Shown: positions 17,557 through 27,414, numbered from the stretch's first letter. The stretch: DNA of 64,000 nt from Sphingorhabdus contaminans (GCF_007280415.1 NZ_VKKU01000002.1:248001-312000), one strand, 5' to 3'. Numbers and translations: made by a program. The notes: a model not told the origin generated them from the letters alone.

Positions 17557-19090
17557 GAAGACTCGGATTGCGGTTGGTTTATTCTGTTTATGGGCACTTT
17601 TTCTGCCCGCTACCGCCCGGGCCGAATGGCATGAAGCCAGCAGCGACCATTTCCTCGTCATTGCCGACCAGAAGGAAAAGGATGTCCGCGAATTTACCGA
17701 ACGTCTCGAACGCTACCACAGCGGTCTGCTGGGGATTTTGAAGCGGCCAAGCGAAAAACCGAGCCCGTCCAACCGCGTTACCATTTTTATCGTCCGCAGC
17801 GCCGGGCAGGTGCAAAAACTTGCCGGAGACAAGAGCGGCTGGCTGCAGGGTTTCTATTCACCCCGTGCCGGCGGATCGGTCGCCTTTGCATCGCGTGTGG
17901 ATACCGACGGCTCCTATATTTCGCAAAGCGAACAAACCCTTTTCCACGAATATGCCCATCATGTCATGCATGGCGCGAGTGAATGGGCCACGCCGCGCTG
18001 GTACAGCGAAGGCTTTGCCGAGTTTTTTTCCACCGTCCGTTTTGAAAAGGATGGCGGTATGGGCATAGGTCTGCCCGCAAACCACCGCGCGGCGGAATTG
18101 AACTATGCCGTCGACGTCCCCATCGAGGCGCTGCTGGATTCTGCAACCTACGAAAACCGCAAGGTCAAAGGGTATGACGAATTTTACGGGCGCAGCTGGC
18201 TGCTTTACCATTATCTGCAAATGTCGGGCACCCGTCCGGGGCAGTTGACCAAATACCGCGCGGCCCTCGCCAATGGGGCGACCGAGTGGGACGCGGCGCA
18301 GACCGCCTTCGGTGACCTCAAAGTTCTGGACAAGGAACTGAAAGCCTATCTGAACAAGGGCAAGATGCGCTATCTGCCCATCGCGGCAGACAAGCTGGCC
18401 GTCGGGCCGATTACGATCCGCAAGCTCAGCGAAGCCGAAAGCGCCATGATGCCGGTCATTCTGGAATCCAAGCGCGGCGTGGATGCGGAATCCGCCAAAG
18501 TCCTGCTTCCCAAGGCGCAGGCGGTTGCCGCAAAATATCCGGATGATCCCGCGATCCTTGCCGCCCTTGCCGAGGCAGAACATGATGCGGGCAATTATAC
18601 CGCAGCACTCGCCGCCGCCGACAAGGCCCTGCTCGCTGCGCCCACTTTGGTGAACGCCCATGTGCAGAAAATCTATGCGCTGTCGCGTCTTGCCGAAAAT
18701 GCAACAAATGCCGATGCAGCCTGGAAGAAAGTGACCCGCGCCGTCACGGCTTTGAACAAGATCGAGACCGATCACCCTATTCCGCTCATCTATTATTACC
18801 GCAGCCTGCAAATGTCCGGGAAGGACATTAGCGAAGTTGCCGCGCACGGGCTGGAACGGGCGTTGCAGCTTGCACCCTATGACCAGGCCGTGCGCTGGCA
18901 AGTGGTGCAGCAATTGATGGATGAAGAAAATTTCGGCGGCGCCTATCGGACGCTGATGCCGCTGGCCAACGATCCGCACAACCGCAGCGAAGACAATCCC
19001 GCCATCCCGCTCCTTGCCGAAATCAAGGAGAAATACGAAGCGCAACTGGCGGCGGCGCAACCGCCAGCCCCCGCCAGCAGCGGGAAATAG
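17555..19090 (+). CDS. Secreted HExxH peptidase-like protein with TPR repeats
   Basis: The 511-residue product has a signal peptide (FCLWALFLPATARA), a peptidase_MA/DUF1570-like domain with HEYAHH at 131-136 (HExxH zinc motif) and a downstream Glu in WYSEGFAEFFS, then TPR-like helical repeats from about residue 310 to 480 (AAKYPDDPAILAALAEAEHD, ALAAADKALLAAPTLVNAH). It may be a periplasmic protease or peptide-binding protein. Its ribosome binding site lies in the hairpin at 17516-17556, so translation may be conditional or need local unfolding. Confidence 0.83.
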   Translation: MKTRIAVGLFCLWALFLPATARAEWHEASSDHFLVIADQKEKDVREFTERLERYHSGLLGILKRPSEKPSPSNRVTIFIVRSAGQVQKLAGDKSGWLQGFYSPRAGGSVAFASRVDTDGSYISQSEQTLFHEYAHHVMHGASEWATPRWYSEGFAEFFSTVRFEKDGGMGIGLPANHRAAELNYAVDVPIEALLDSATYENRKVKGYDEFYGRSWLLYHYLQMSGTRPGQLTKYRAALANGATEWDAAQTAFGDLKVLDKELKAYLNKGKMRYLPIAADKLAVGPITIRKLSEAESAMMPVILESKRGVDAESAKVLLPKAQAVAAKYPDDPAILAALAEAEHDAGNYTAALAAADKALLAAPTLVNAHVQKIYALSRLAENATNADAAWKKVTRAVTALNKIETDHPIPLIYYYRSLQMSGKDISEVAAHGLERALQLAPYDQAVRWQVVQQLMDEENFGGAYRTLMPLANDPHNRSEDNPAIPLLAEIKEKYEAQLAAAQPPAPASSGK

Positions 19091-19100
19091 GGAGAGCGCC

Positions 19101-19994
19101 ATGCCGAGTATGATCGCACGAATAGCCGCTGTTGTGCTGCGCACGACGGGCATCTACCGCAAGCTGTTTACAGGCGGCCCGCAATTTCAGGAAAATATCG
19201 CAAAATCCCGCGCCCAGCCGACGCCTGCGCCAAGCGCCAAGGCGCGCGGCAGCCTGAATGTTGCGCAAACAGAGTTTGGCGGCCAAACCATCTGGACCCT
19301 TGCCCCCAAGGACCGTGAACCCACGGCCCACATCCTCTTTTGGCATGGCGGCGGATATATCTATCCCGCAGCGGCTGTGCATTGGGACTTTCTGGCGCAT
19401 ATGGCAAAGGTGCACGGTTGGTCCGTGACGGCACCGCTTTATCCTTTGGCACCCGAAAGCAATGCGCAAGCGACCACGCAATGGGCGATGGATTTCACCC
19501 GCAGCTATGTCGAGGGGTTGAACGGCAAGCCCTATGTCATGGGCGGTGATTCCGCAGGTGGCGGGCTTACGGCGGCGGTCGCCCAATCGTCCCGAGACGG
19601 GGGCCCCGCAGCGGCACAGGCGCTGATCCTGATCTGCCCCTGGCTCAACCTTGACCCCGTGCATCCCGAACAGGCGCAGATCGAGCCGCGCGACGGTATC
19701 CTGACCATCAGCGGTATAACCGACGCAGGGCGTGTCTATGCGGCAGACCTGCCCATCAACGATTCGCGGTGCAGCCCGCTCTTCGGCAATTGGGACGGGC
19801 TTCCCCCGATCCTCGCCTTTGGGGGCGGCGACGACCTGCTGGTCACCGACGCCCGTGCGCTGAAGGCACGGCATCCTGCCGTCGTCTACCGCGAGCTTGC
19901 CGGGATGCTGCACGACTGGCCGATTTTCACATTCCGCGAATCGCGCGCCGCACAGGCCGAGATGGCCGCCTTTTCCGCAAGCGCGGTAACGTAG
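19101..19994 (+). CDS. Alpha/beta hydrolase of the hormone-sensitive lipase group
   Basis: The 297-residue enzyme shows the oxyanion motif LFWHGGGYIY near residue 80 and the nucleophile elbow MGGDSAGGGLTAA near 150, hallmarks of the HSL/arylacetamide-deacetylase esterases. Acid and His candidates are DDLLVTDARAL and GMLHDWPIF. No signal peptide is evident. The ATG at 19101 follows AGGGAGAG and lies 10 bp after the TPR gene, so they are probably one operon. The substrate is unknown; small acyl esters are usual for the family. Confidence 0.88.
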   Translation: MPSMIARIAAVVLRTTGIYRKLFTGGPQFQENIAKSRAQPTPAPSAKARGSLNVAQTEFGGQTIWTLAPKDREPTAHILFWHGGGYIYPAAAVHWDFLAHMAKVHGWSVTAPLYPLAPESNAQATTQWAMDFTRSYVEGLNGKPYVMGGDSAGGGLTAAVAQSSRDGGPAAAQALILICPWLNLDPVHPEQAQIEPRDGILTISGITDAGRVYAADLPINDSRCSPLFGNWDGLPPILAFGGGDDLLVTDARALKARHPAVVYRELAGMLHDWPIFTFRESRAAQAEMAAFSASAVT

Positions 19995-20054
19995 CGGATT
20001 TGGACGCCTCCCGCTTTTGCGCTATGATCGGACCATGAGAAGTGGAGAGTTCCC

Positions 20055-21113
20055 ATGCCCGCGGTAAAAGCCGCAAATCCCCGCCAGATTTTCGGGGCGG
20101 AAAAATGGATGCGCATCACGGCGGTCTCGCCCTGGCGCGGGGTCTGGCTGATCGCGCATGCATGGGCGGTAGTGGCCCTCGCCGCCTTTGGCGCGGCCGC
20201 GGCATGGCAATGGAGCTGGATTGCCGGCCTTATCGCAACGCCGGTGGCGCTGGCTGTTCTGGGCGGCCGCCAACTGGGCCTTGCCATATTGATGCATGAG
20301 GGCGCGCACGGTTTGCTCCATCCCGATCGCAAGATGAACAATTTTCTGGGCCAATGGCTGACCGGCGCAGCGACCGGCAGCGACCTTCACGCCTATCGTG
20401 CCTATCATCTGACGCACCACAAATTCACGCAGCAGCCCGAGGATCCCGACCTGTCGCTGTCCGCGCCCTTCCCCACCAGCCCGGCCAGCCTGCGGCGCAA
20501 GGCCATTCGCGACCTGACAGGCCAGACCTTTTTCAAGCAGCGTAGCCACCAGTTCGCCGCCGCATGGCGCGGGGTGAAGGCCATTTGGCGGAACGAAAGC
20601 GGGGACGCCGCGGCCAAGCGCGACACGAGCGCGGGGCGGATGCTGAACCTACAGAGCCGGTCGGGCATTGACGCGCCTGTGGCCAATATTGACGGCGCCA
20701 AGACAACCGCGCGCACCGTAGGCCGTTTCCTGGCTATCCAGCTTATATTGCTCGGGGTCTCTCTGCTCTTCTGGGGATGGTTGCCCTTTGTGCTTTGGCT
20801 CGTCGCGCTGGCAACGACGTTCCAGCTATTCCTGCGGATACGCAACATCGCCGAACATGCCTGCACCACCACGGGCAGCGAAGATCCCTTTTCCCATGCG
20901 CGCACCACCTATGCAGGGCTGATCGAACGCACGACCGTTGCGCCCTATTGGGTCAATTTCCACAGCGAGCACCATCTGTTCATGGGCGTGCCCTGTTACA
21001 GCCTGCCCTTGGCCCATGCCCTGCTGGGCGAGGGGAATTACCATCACCGGATGACAATCGAACTCGATTACCGGTCTGTCCTGCGCAAAGTTACAGCCAG
21101 CCAGCCCGTTTGA
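20055..21113 (+). CDS. Membrane fatty acid desaturase family protein
   Basis: This 352-residue integral membrane di-iron enzyme has the three histidine clusters of the desaturase/hydroxylase superfamily: HEGAH near residue 88, HLTHHK near 118 and HSEHH near 311. Membrane segments lie at about 30-75 and 215-260. It inserts double bonds or hydroxyls into acyl chains or carotenoid-like lipids. Its 3' end overlaps the convergent corA gene by 23 bp. Confidence 0.88.
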   Translation: MPAVKAANPRQIFGAEKWMRITAVSPWRGVWLIAHAWAVVALAAFGAAAAWQWSWIAGLIATPVALAVLGGRQLGLAILMHEGAHGLLHPDRKMNNFLGQWLTGAATGSDLHAYRAYHLTHHKFTQQPEDPDLSLSAPFPTSPASLRRKAIRDLTGQTFFKQRSHQFAAAWRGVKAIWRNESGDAAAKRDTSAGRMLNLQSRSGIDAPVANIDGAKTTARTVGRFLAIQLILLGVSLLFWGWLPFVLWLVALATTFQLFLRIRNIAEHACTTTGSEDPFSHARTTYAGLIERTTVAPYWVNFHSEHHLFMGVPCYSLPLAHALLGEGNYHHRMTIELDYRSVLRKVTASQPV

Positions 21114-22059
21114 ACCGGATGTAGAGCGTGAGGCAGATGGTCGCCATCACGCCAACGACGGCATAATAGCCATATTCCCAGCGCAGTTCGGGCATGATGT
21201 CGAAATTCATGCCGTAAATGCCGGCAATCGCCGTCGGCACCGCAAGGATCGCGGCCCACGCCGCCAGTTGCCGCGTAATCGCGCCCTGCCGCTGCTGTTC
21301 CAGAAGGCCGCTCGTTTCGATAACAGATGTCAGCGTATCACGCAGCCCCGCCACACGGTACATGACCCGCCGGATATGGTCGAGCAGGTCGCGGAAATAG
21401 GGATGTATATCCACATCAATCTGCGGCAGGTGGAGGTTGAGGAACTGGCTCGCCAGGTCCTCCATCGGGCCCAATATGCGGTGCAGGCGGAACAGCTCGC
21501 GGCGCAGGGTAAACAGGCGCGCGGTTTCCGAACGGTTGAGGAAGCTTTCCACCGCATGGTCTTCCATCGCCAGCACTTTTTCTTCCAGCTCGTCCACCAC
21601 CGGGAAATAACCGTCGACAACGAAATCCAGTATCGCGTGCAGGACATAGTCGGGACCATGCTTCAGCAACCAGGGCGTCGCCTCCAGTTGCGCGCGCAAG
21701 GGGGTATGCGCCCGGTCCGACCCATGACGCACGGTGACAATGAACTGCCGCCCGACAAAGATGGCGGTGTTGCCATATTCGATCCGGTCGCCCTTCAGAT
21801 GCGCCGTGCGCGCGACGAGAAACAGATGGTCGCCATAGGGTTCCATCTTGGGCAAATGGCGGGGGTCCAGCGCATCCTCGACCGCCAGCGGGTGCAGCCC
21901 GAAATGCTCCTGAACCCGCTTTACCGTCCCGTCATCGGGTTCGTGCAGGCCGATCCAGATGAAATCGCCCGGCTTTTCGACATGGGGGATGGGCTTCGCA
22001 AGATCGATCTCGGTCAGAACTTTGCCGTCGCGGTACAGACGGGCGGCGATCACGCTCAA
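21091..22059 (-). CDS. corA: CorA family magnesium/cobalt transporter
   Basis: The 322-residue protein has a large N-terminal cytoplasmic domain and two C-terminal helices with the selectivity motif YGMNF between them, then MPELRWEYGYY and the basic end RFKRAGWL. It forms a pentameric Mg2+ channel. It is the last gene of a minus-strand chain and overlaps the DUF1003 stop by four bases. Confidence 0.92.
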   Translation of the reverse strand: MSVIAARLYRDGKVLTEIDLAKPIPHVEKPGDFIWIGLHEPDDGTVKRVQEHFGLHPLAVEDALDPRHLPKMEPYGDHLFLVARTAHLKGDRIEYGNTAIFVGRQFIVTVRHGSDRAHTPLRAQLEATPWLLKHGPDYVLHAILDFVVDGYFPVVDELEEKVLAMEDHAVESFLNRSETARLFTLRRELFRLHRILGPMEDLASQFLNLHLPQIDVDIHPYFRDLLDHIRRVMYRVAGLRDTLTSVIETSGLLEQQRQGAITRQLAAWAAILAVPTAIAGIYGMNFDIMPELRWEYGYYAVVGVMATICLTLYIRFKRAGWL

Positions 22060-22577
22060 CGGGGCTGCTCCTCGTCGGGCCGTTTCAAGGCGCTGACCTG
22101 TTCGATCAGATGGTTGACCTTTTCATGCAGCCGCAGGATTTCCAGCTCCGCCCGCAAATTGACTTCATAGTCATGCGCGGCCGCGTTGCGGTCCTTGTCC
22201 GCCTGCCGGTTCTGGCTCATCATGATGATCGGAGCCTGCACCGCCGCAAGGGTCGAGAGCATCAGGTTCAGGAAGATGAAGGGATAGGGATCAAACGCCA
22301 TCCCCAGCCGGTTCAAAATTTGCGAATTCAGGATCATCCAGCCGAACAGGACGATGGTGAAGGCGATGATGAACCCCCAACTGCCGCCGACCGCCGCCAC
22401 ATGGTCCGACAGGCGCTCCCCAAAGGTCGCGCTCTCTTCGTGGACGACGCCTATGTCCTGCGTCGTTTCGCGTTTGTGGATACGTTCCAGCACACGCCGT
22501 TCCGCCGCCGACAGGGCATCGCTGGATTTGCCAAGCAGCTCCAGCGCCAGATCGTCAACGGTCCGCGGCGTCGTCAT
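22056..22577 (-). CDS. DUF1003 membrane protein
   Basis: This 173-residue DUF1003 protein has two transmembrane helices (GFIIAFTIVLFGWMILNS and YPFIFLNLMLSTLAAVQAPI) followed by the family's IIMMSQNRQADKDR and a C-terminal coiled-coil (ELEILRLHEKVNHLIEQV). The function of DUF1003 is unknown. The ATG at 22577 overlaps the DUF3291 stop (ATGA); one at 22583 is possible. Tight coupling to corA suggests a membrane or ion-related role, which is inference. Confidence 0.88.
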   Translation of the reverse strand: MTTPRTVDDLALELLGKSSDALSAAERRVLERIHKRETTQDIGVVHEESATFGERLSDHVAAVGGSWGFIIAFTIVLFGWMILNSQILNRLGMAFDPYPFIFLNLMLSTLAAVQAPIIMMSQNRQADKDRNAAAHDYEVNLRAELEILRLHEKVNHLIEQVSALKRPDEEQPR

Positions 22578-23062
22578 GCGCATTCATCCAGAACAGGCGA
22601 TGCCGCCATGCCATCGGGTGCGGCAAAGGTCTGTTTGAAGGTGAATGCGTCGGGCGTGGGGCCCTGCTGGGCCAGCAAGGCGATCTTTGCCAAACCTTCG
22701 GCCACGGTCGGAATGTGCCCCACCGGCACCCACCACAAGGCCTGGTAAACGGCCATTTGTTCCAGCCATTCGCGGCGCCGGCGCATGATCGCCAGATGTT
22801 CGGGGTTGCGGTAGACAAATGCGCCCAGGGCCGCGACATCGGTCCACACCGACATGTTGACCGCAAGACGGGGATCATCGGGCACCGCATCAATATCTAT
22901 CGCGTCATTCCCCTCGCCCACCAGCCGCCAGATAAAGCCGGGCGCGGCATCCGCCAGCGCGTTGACGCCGTCGAGGGCATCCATAAACCCCGCATTTGCA
23001 GGGTCGTCCTTGGGCAGGGTGAAACGGGCGATGTTGATTTGCGCGATATGATATCCGCTCAT
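22574..23062 (-). CDS. DUF3291 protein
   Basis: The 162-residue product begins MSGYHIAQINIARF and has a dimeric alpha/beta-barrel-like layout with FIWRLVGEGNDA, MSVWTDVAALGAFVYR and ALWWVPVGHIPTVAEGLAKI, matching DUF3291, a family related to monooxygenase-like small proteins. No cofactor motif is evident. It sits between lysK and DUF1003 with ATGA overlaps on both sides, so all are translated from one message. Confidence 0.8.
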   Translation of the reverse strand: MSGYHIAQINIARFTLPKDDPANAGFMDALDGVNALADAAPGFIWRLVGEGNDAIDIDAVPDDPRLAVNMSVWTDVAALGAFVYRNPEHLAIMRRRREWLEQMAVYQALWWVPVGHIPTVAEGLAKIALLAQQGPTPDAFTFKQTFAAPDGMAASPVLDECA

Positions 23063-24624
23063 GCAAGCGCCTCCGCAATCAGGGCACGGCTGTTGACAAT
23101 GCCGTAAAGCGCGATGAAGCTGCCCATGCGCGGCCCCGCGCTGGAGCCGAGCAGCGTTTCGTACAGCGCCTTGAACCAGTCGCGCAGATTTTCAAATCCG
23201 CCTTCCTTGCCGATTTCGTAGACGATATTCTGGATATCTTCCGCGCTCGTATCCGCGGGCAGCGCCGCCAGCCGCGCGTCGAGCGTCTGCAAGGCCGCGA
23301 TTTCCACGCCCTCGGGCTTGCGCTTGTGCAGGGTCGGTGCAACAAAATCACGGTTATAGGCAAGCGCGATCGGGATCAGCTCGGCCAGCTCGGGCGAGTT
23401 TTCGGCGTTCGCACCTTCGGCATAATTGCCAAGATAGGCCCATACCTGATCCTCGGTGGCACCCGCACCCATGACCCCGACCAGATTCAACAGCAGGCCA
23501 AAGGTAACAGGCGGCTGGCCGGTCGGCACATTGCCATTGTGGATATGGTGCACAGGGTTGCCGAGCCGCTTTTCAATCGGCTGTTCATGCCAGGCACTGC
23601 GGAACTGGAAATATTCGTCCACCGCCTTGGGCACGACACCCAGATGCAGTTGCTTCGCGCTTTTGGGCTCGCGATAGGCATAGAAGGCCACGCTGTTTTC
23701 CGTCCCGTATTTCAGCCAGTCTTCGAGCGCGAGGCCATTGCCCTTGGACTTGGAAATCTTCTCGCCCTTTTCATCGAGGAACATCTCGTAAATCAGGCTT
23801 TCGGGCGGACGGCCGCCGAGCACGCGGGCGATCTTGCCCGACTGCACGCCGCTGTCGGTCAGGTCCTTGCCATACATTTCATAATCAATGCCCAGCGCAA
23901 CCCAGCGCATCGCCCAGTCGACCTTCCACTGCAGCTTTGCCTTGCCGCTCAGGATGGATTGGGTGACCCGTTCGCCTTCATCGTCAAAGGCAATCAGGCC
24001 CGCCTCGGCATCGACCACCTCGACCGGCACCTGCAGGACAATGCCGCTCTTTTCACTGATCGGAAGGACCGGCGAATAGGTGGCGGCGCGTTCCTTGCGC
24101 AGCGTCGGCAGCATGATGTCCATGATCGCCTGATAATGGCGCAGGACATTTTTCAGCGCCTCGTCAAAGGCACCGCTTTCATATTTGCTGGCCGACGAGA
24201 TAAATTCATATTCGAACCCGAACTGGTCCAGAAATTCGCGCAGCATCGCATTGTTATGCGCCGCGAAGCTGTCATATTTTTCGAACGGATCGGGTATCCG
24301 CGACAAGGGCTTGCCAAGATGTTCGGCCAGCATCGCCTGGTTCGGCACATTGTCGGGCACCTTGCGCAAGCCGTCCATATCGTCCGAAAATTCGATCAGC
24401 CGCGTCGGCGCATCGGACAGCGTGGCAAAGGCATTGCGCACCATCGTCGTGCGCAGCACCTCGTTAAAGGTGCCGATATGCGGCAGGCCAGACGGACCAT
24501 AGCCGCATTCAAACACCAAAGGCACACCGCCCGGCTTTCCCTGCGGATAGCGTTTCAAAAGCCGCCGCGCCTCTTCATAAGGCCAGGCTTTGGATTGGCT
24601 TGCGATCTCGCGGAGGTCAGTCAC
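23059..24624 (-). CDS. lysK: Class I lysyl-tRNA synthetase
   Basis: This enzyme charges tRNA-Lys. The 521-residue reading is a class I LysRS, as in many alphaproteobacteria, not the class II LysS type. The Rossmann catalytic motifs are PHIGTF (HIGH-like) near residue 45 and KISKSKG (KMSKS-like) near residue 290. A C-terminal helical anticodon-binding domain follows. The GTG at 24624 (VTDLREIASQ) is chosen; the frame opens 15 codons further but into the divergent helicase start region. It leads the chain lysK-DUF3291-DUF1003-corA. Confidence 0.94.
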   Translation of the reverse strand: MTDLREIASQSKAWPYEEARRLLKRYPQGKPGGVPLVFECGYGPSGLPHIGTFNEVLRTTMVRNAFATLSDAPTRLIEFSDDMDGLRKVPDNVPNQAMLAEHLGKPLSRIPDPFEKYDSFAAHNNAMLREFLDQFGFEYEFISSASKYESGAFDEALKNVLRHYQAIMDIMLPTLRKERAATYSPVLPISEKSGIVLQVPVEVVDAEAGLIAFDDEGERVTQSILSGKAKLQWKVDWAMRWVALGIDYEMYGKDLTDSGVQSGKIARVLGGRPPESLIYEMFLDEKGEKISKSKGNGLALEDWLKYGTENSVAFYAYREPKSAKQLHLGVVPKAVDEYFQFRSAWHEQPIEKRLGNPVHHIHNGNVPTGQPPVTFGLLLNLVGVMGAGATEDQVWAYLGNYAEGANAENSPELAELIPIALAYNRDFVAPTLHKRKPEGVEIAALQTLDARLAALPADTSAEDIQNIVYEIGKEGGFENLRDWFKALYETLLGSSAGPRMGSFIALYGIVNSRALIAEALA

Positions 24625-24663
24625 GTGTTGCTCTTTCGTTCTGTTTGCGCCACTCTTGCGCTT

Positions 24664-27414
24664 ATGCAATCCCCCCTAACCTTTCCAGCGCTGCATGCAA
24701 GCCATGCCGGTATCTGGATGGCGACTCCCGATGGCGAAGTGCGCACCGTGGGCAAGGGCGAAGCTGTCGGGCGGGCGGCGGAAACGCCGATGGTCATGCT
24801 TAACGCGCCGCTGGTGGCGCAGCGGCTGGGCTATGCGGATTTGTCGGGTCTGGATGTGCTGGAACTGTTCGCCTTTGTGCATCCGGCGCGTTTTGTGGTG
24901 CCGACGGCCAAGGGGCTGGCGACCGTTTTGGGTATAAAGGCGGACGCTGAGGATGGGGTGTGGAGCGACCAGAAGGTGCCGCATCTCCTTCTTGCCGCGA
25001 CGCAAAGGCTTCTTGCCACATTGGCCGACCCCGCATGGCCCGAACGCGAGGGGGCGTGGGACAGTGCGCAGGCGTTGATGCGCGTCCGATGGCCATGGGC
25101 GAATATCGTGCTGCGCCATCTCGCCAAGCCCGAAAAGCCGGAACGCTGGCTGTTCGCGCGGCTGCCCGAATGGGAGGAGGCAGCACCGCGCACCCCGCCG
25201 CGTGTGGTCACGCTGGATCCCGATGCGGTGCAGACGCAACTGGCGTCCCTTGTCGGCAACGGCGCCGAAACACGGCAGGGGCAGCGCGATTTTGCGCAGG
25301 CCGCCGCCCGGATCTTTGCGCCCCGTGCGCGCAAGGGCGAACCCAATATGGTCCTGGCCGAGGCCGGAACCGGGATCGGCAAGACGCTCGGCTATCTTGC
25401 GCCTGCATCGCTCTGGGCACGCAATGCCGATGGCGCGGTGTGGATTTCGACCTTTACCAAGGCCTTGCAACGGCAACTGGTGCGCGAAGCGCGGCGGATC
25501 TACCCCGACCCCGAAACCTTCAGGCAAAAGGTGGTGGTCCGAAAGGGCCGCGAAAATTATCTGTGCCTGCTGAATCTGGAAGATGCCTTGCAAGGTGGCT
25601 TTGCCGGTCGTGCGGCGACTTTGGCGCATCTGGTGGCACGCTGGGCCGCCTATACGAGCGACGGCGACATGATCGGCGGCGACCTGCCCGGCTGGCTGAC
25701 GACATTGTTCCGCCGCAATGGCTCGACGGCACTGACCGACCGGCGGGGCGAGTGCATCTATGCCGGATGCCCCCATTACAAGAAATGCTTCATCGAACGG
25801 GCGGCACGCGCATCGGTACAGGCGGATATCGTCATCGCCAACCATGCGCTGATGATGGTCAACGCCGCACGCGGGCGTGACGAGGTCAGCCGCCCGACGC
25901 GGATCATCTTTGACGAAGGGCATCATCTGTTTGACGCCGCCGATTCGATGTTCGCCGCCGCACTGACCGGACAGGAAACGGTTGAATTGCGCCGCTGGGT
26001 TATCGGCCCCGAGGGCAAGGCGCGGGGACGCAGGCGCGGGCTGGCGGCGCGGCTCGCCGATGTTGCATCCTATGACGAGGAAGGGGGCCTTGCGATCGAG
26101 ATGGCCCGTATCGCGGCCGAAGCCCTGCCCGGCGATGGCTGGCTGGGCCGTGTTGCCGAAGGGGTGCCGTCCGGGCCGGTCGAGCGGCTGCTGCACGCCA
26201 TCCGGACGATGGTGTTCGCCCGCGACGAGAGCAACCTTGCCGAAAGCGGCTATGGTCTGGAAACCGAACTGGCCGATCCGCCGCCTGCGGTTGTCGATGC
26301 CGTTGCCGACACACAGGTCGCGCTGGAGGCGCTGGCGCGGCCGCTGACCTTGCTGGGCGCGCGGCTGGAGGCGATGATTGCCGATCCGCCCGAATGGCTG
26401 GACGGCGGCGCACGGGCGCGGGTCGAAGGCGCGATGGCAAGCCTTGGCTGGCGCATCGATACCGTGCGGGCGTGGATTTCGATGCTGGCGCGGGCGGTTG
26501 GCCCTGTTGATGCGGATTTTGTCGACTGGCTCGCCATCGACCGTTTCGAAGGGCGCGACATGGATATCGGGATGCACCGCCATTGGCTCGACCCGATGAA
26601 GCCGGTGGCCGAAATCGTCCTGAAACCCAGTCACGGCGTGCTGGCGACTTCGGCCACATTGCGCAGCGGCGGCGACTGGGCCAATGCCGAGGCGCGGACC
26701 GGCGCGGTACATCTGGACCACGCGGCTGAACATTTCAGCGCGACCAGCCCCTTTGACTATGCCGCGCAGGCCGAGGTGCTGATCGTTACCGATATAAAAC
26801 GCGGGGATATGGCGGCGCTTGCGGGGGCCTATGCCGCGCTGATCGGTGCGTCGGGTGGCGGGGCGCTCGGCCTGTTCACCGCAATCCGGCGGCTGCGGTC
26901 GACCTATGCGCGGATTGCCGACCGGCTGGCGCGCGATGGCCTGCCGCTTTATGCGCAGCATATCGACCCCATCGATACCGGCACGCTGGTCGATATTTTC
27001 CGCGACGATCCGCACGCCAGCCTTTTGGGCACCGATGCCTTGCGCGACGGGGTGGACGTGCCCGGCGCGTCGCTGCGTCTGGTGGTCATGGAACAGGTCC
27101 CCTGGCCCCGTCCCGACATTTTGCACCGCGCGCGGCGGCTGTCCTATGGCGGCACCGATTATGACGACCGCATCATCCGCGCAAAGCTGGCGCAGGCCTT
27201 CGGCCGGCTGATCCGCAGCGCAGGCGACAAGGGGCATTTCGTGCTGCTGTCCTCGGCCGTGCCCTCTCGGCTGCTGACCGCCTTTCCTGCGGGAACCAGC
27301 ATTAGGCGCGTCACATTGGAACAGGCGGTTGCGGCGATAAAATCAGGTCTTTCCCCCGTCACAAATATCCGGCAGGACGATGCAAACACCCTGCAAGAAG
27401 GTAATCCGATTTGA
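24664..27414 (+). CDS. DinG/XPD-like ATP-dependent DNA helicase
   Basis: The 916-residue protein is a superfamily 2 helicase of the Fe-S (XPD/DinG) branch. An N-terminal region of about 220 residues of unknown role precedes the helicase core: Walker A LAEAGTGIGKTLGYL near residue 235, the DEGH box IIFDEGHHLFD near 415, and C-terminal motifs LGTDALRDGVDVPG and AQAFGRLIRSAGDKG. Cys residues in ENYLCLLNLED and ECIYAGCPHYKKC are placed to bind a 4Fe-4S cluster. The TTG of the next gene overlaps its stop. Confidence 0.9.
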   Translation: MQSPLTFPALHASHAGIWMATPDGEVRTVGKGEAVGRAAETPMVMLNAPLVAQRLGYADLSGLDVLELFAFVHPARFVVPTAKGLATVLGIKADAEDGVWSDQKVPHLLLAATQRLLATLADPAWPEREGAWDSAQALMRVRWPWANIVLRHLAKPEKPERWLFARLPEWEEAAPRTPPRVVTLDPDAVQTQLASLVGNGAETRQGQRDFAQAAARIFAPRARKGEPNMVLAEAGTGIGKTLGYLAPASLWARNADGAVWISTFTKALQRQLVREARRIYPDPETFRQKVVVRKGRENYLCLLNLEDALQGGFAGRAATLAHLVARWAAYTSDGDMIGGDLPGWLTTLFRRNGSTALTDRRGECIYAGCPHYKKCFIERAARASVQADIVIANHALMMVNAARGRDEVSRPTRIIFDEGHHLFDAADSMFAAALTGQETVELRRWVIGPEGKARGRRRGLAARLADVASYDEEGGLAIEMARIAAEALPGDGWLGRVAEGVPSGPVERLLHAIRTMVFARDESNLAESGYGLETELADPPPAVVDAVADTQVALEALARPLTLLGARLEAMIADPPEWLDGGARARVEGAMASLGWRIDTVRAWISMLARAVGPVDADFVDWLAIDRFEGRDMDIGMHRHWLDPMKPVAEIVLKPSHGVLATSATLRSGGDWANAEARTGAVHLDHAAEHFSATSPFDYAAQAEVLIVTDIKRGDMAALAGAYAALIGASGGGALGLFTAIRRLRSTYARIADRLARDGLPLYAQHIDPIDTGTLVDIFRDDPHASLLGTDALRDGVDVPGASLRLVVMEQVPWPRPDILHRARRLSYGGTDYDDRIIRAKLAQAFGRLIRSAGDKGHFVLLSSAVPSRLLTAFPAGTSIRRVTLEQAVAAIKSGLSPVTNIRQDDANTLQEGNPI

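Noticed and set aside
23326-24663. Open frame extending the helicase by 446 residues to give 1362 residues
   Set aside because: This part is antisense to lysK, lacks helicase features, and the DinG-like protein starts sensibly at the ATG at 24664.
24676-27237. 853-residue minus-strand open frame
   Set aside because: It is the high-GC shadow of the helicase gene; composition is His/Gln/Arg-rich and no domain is visible.
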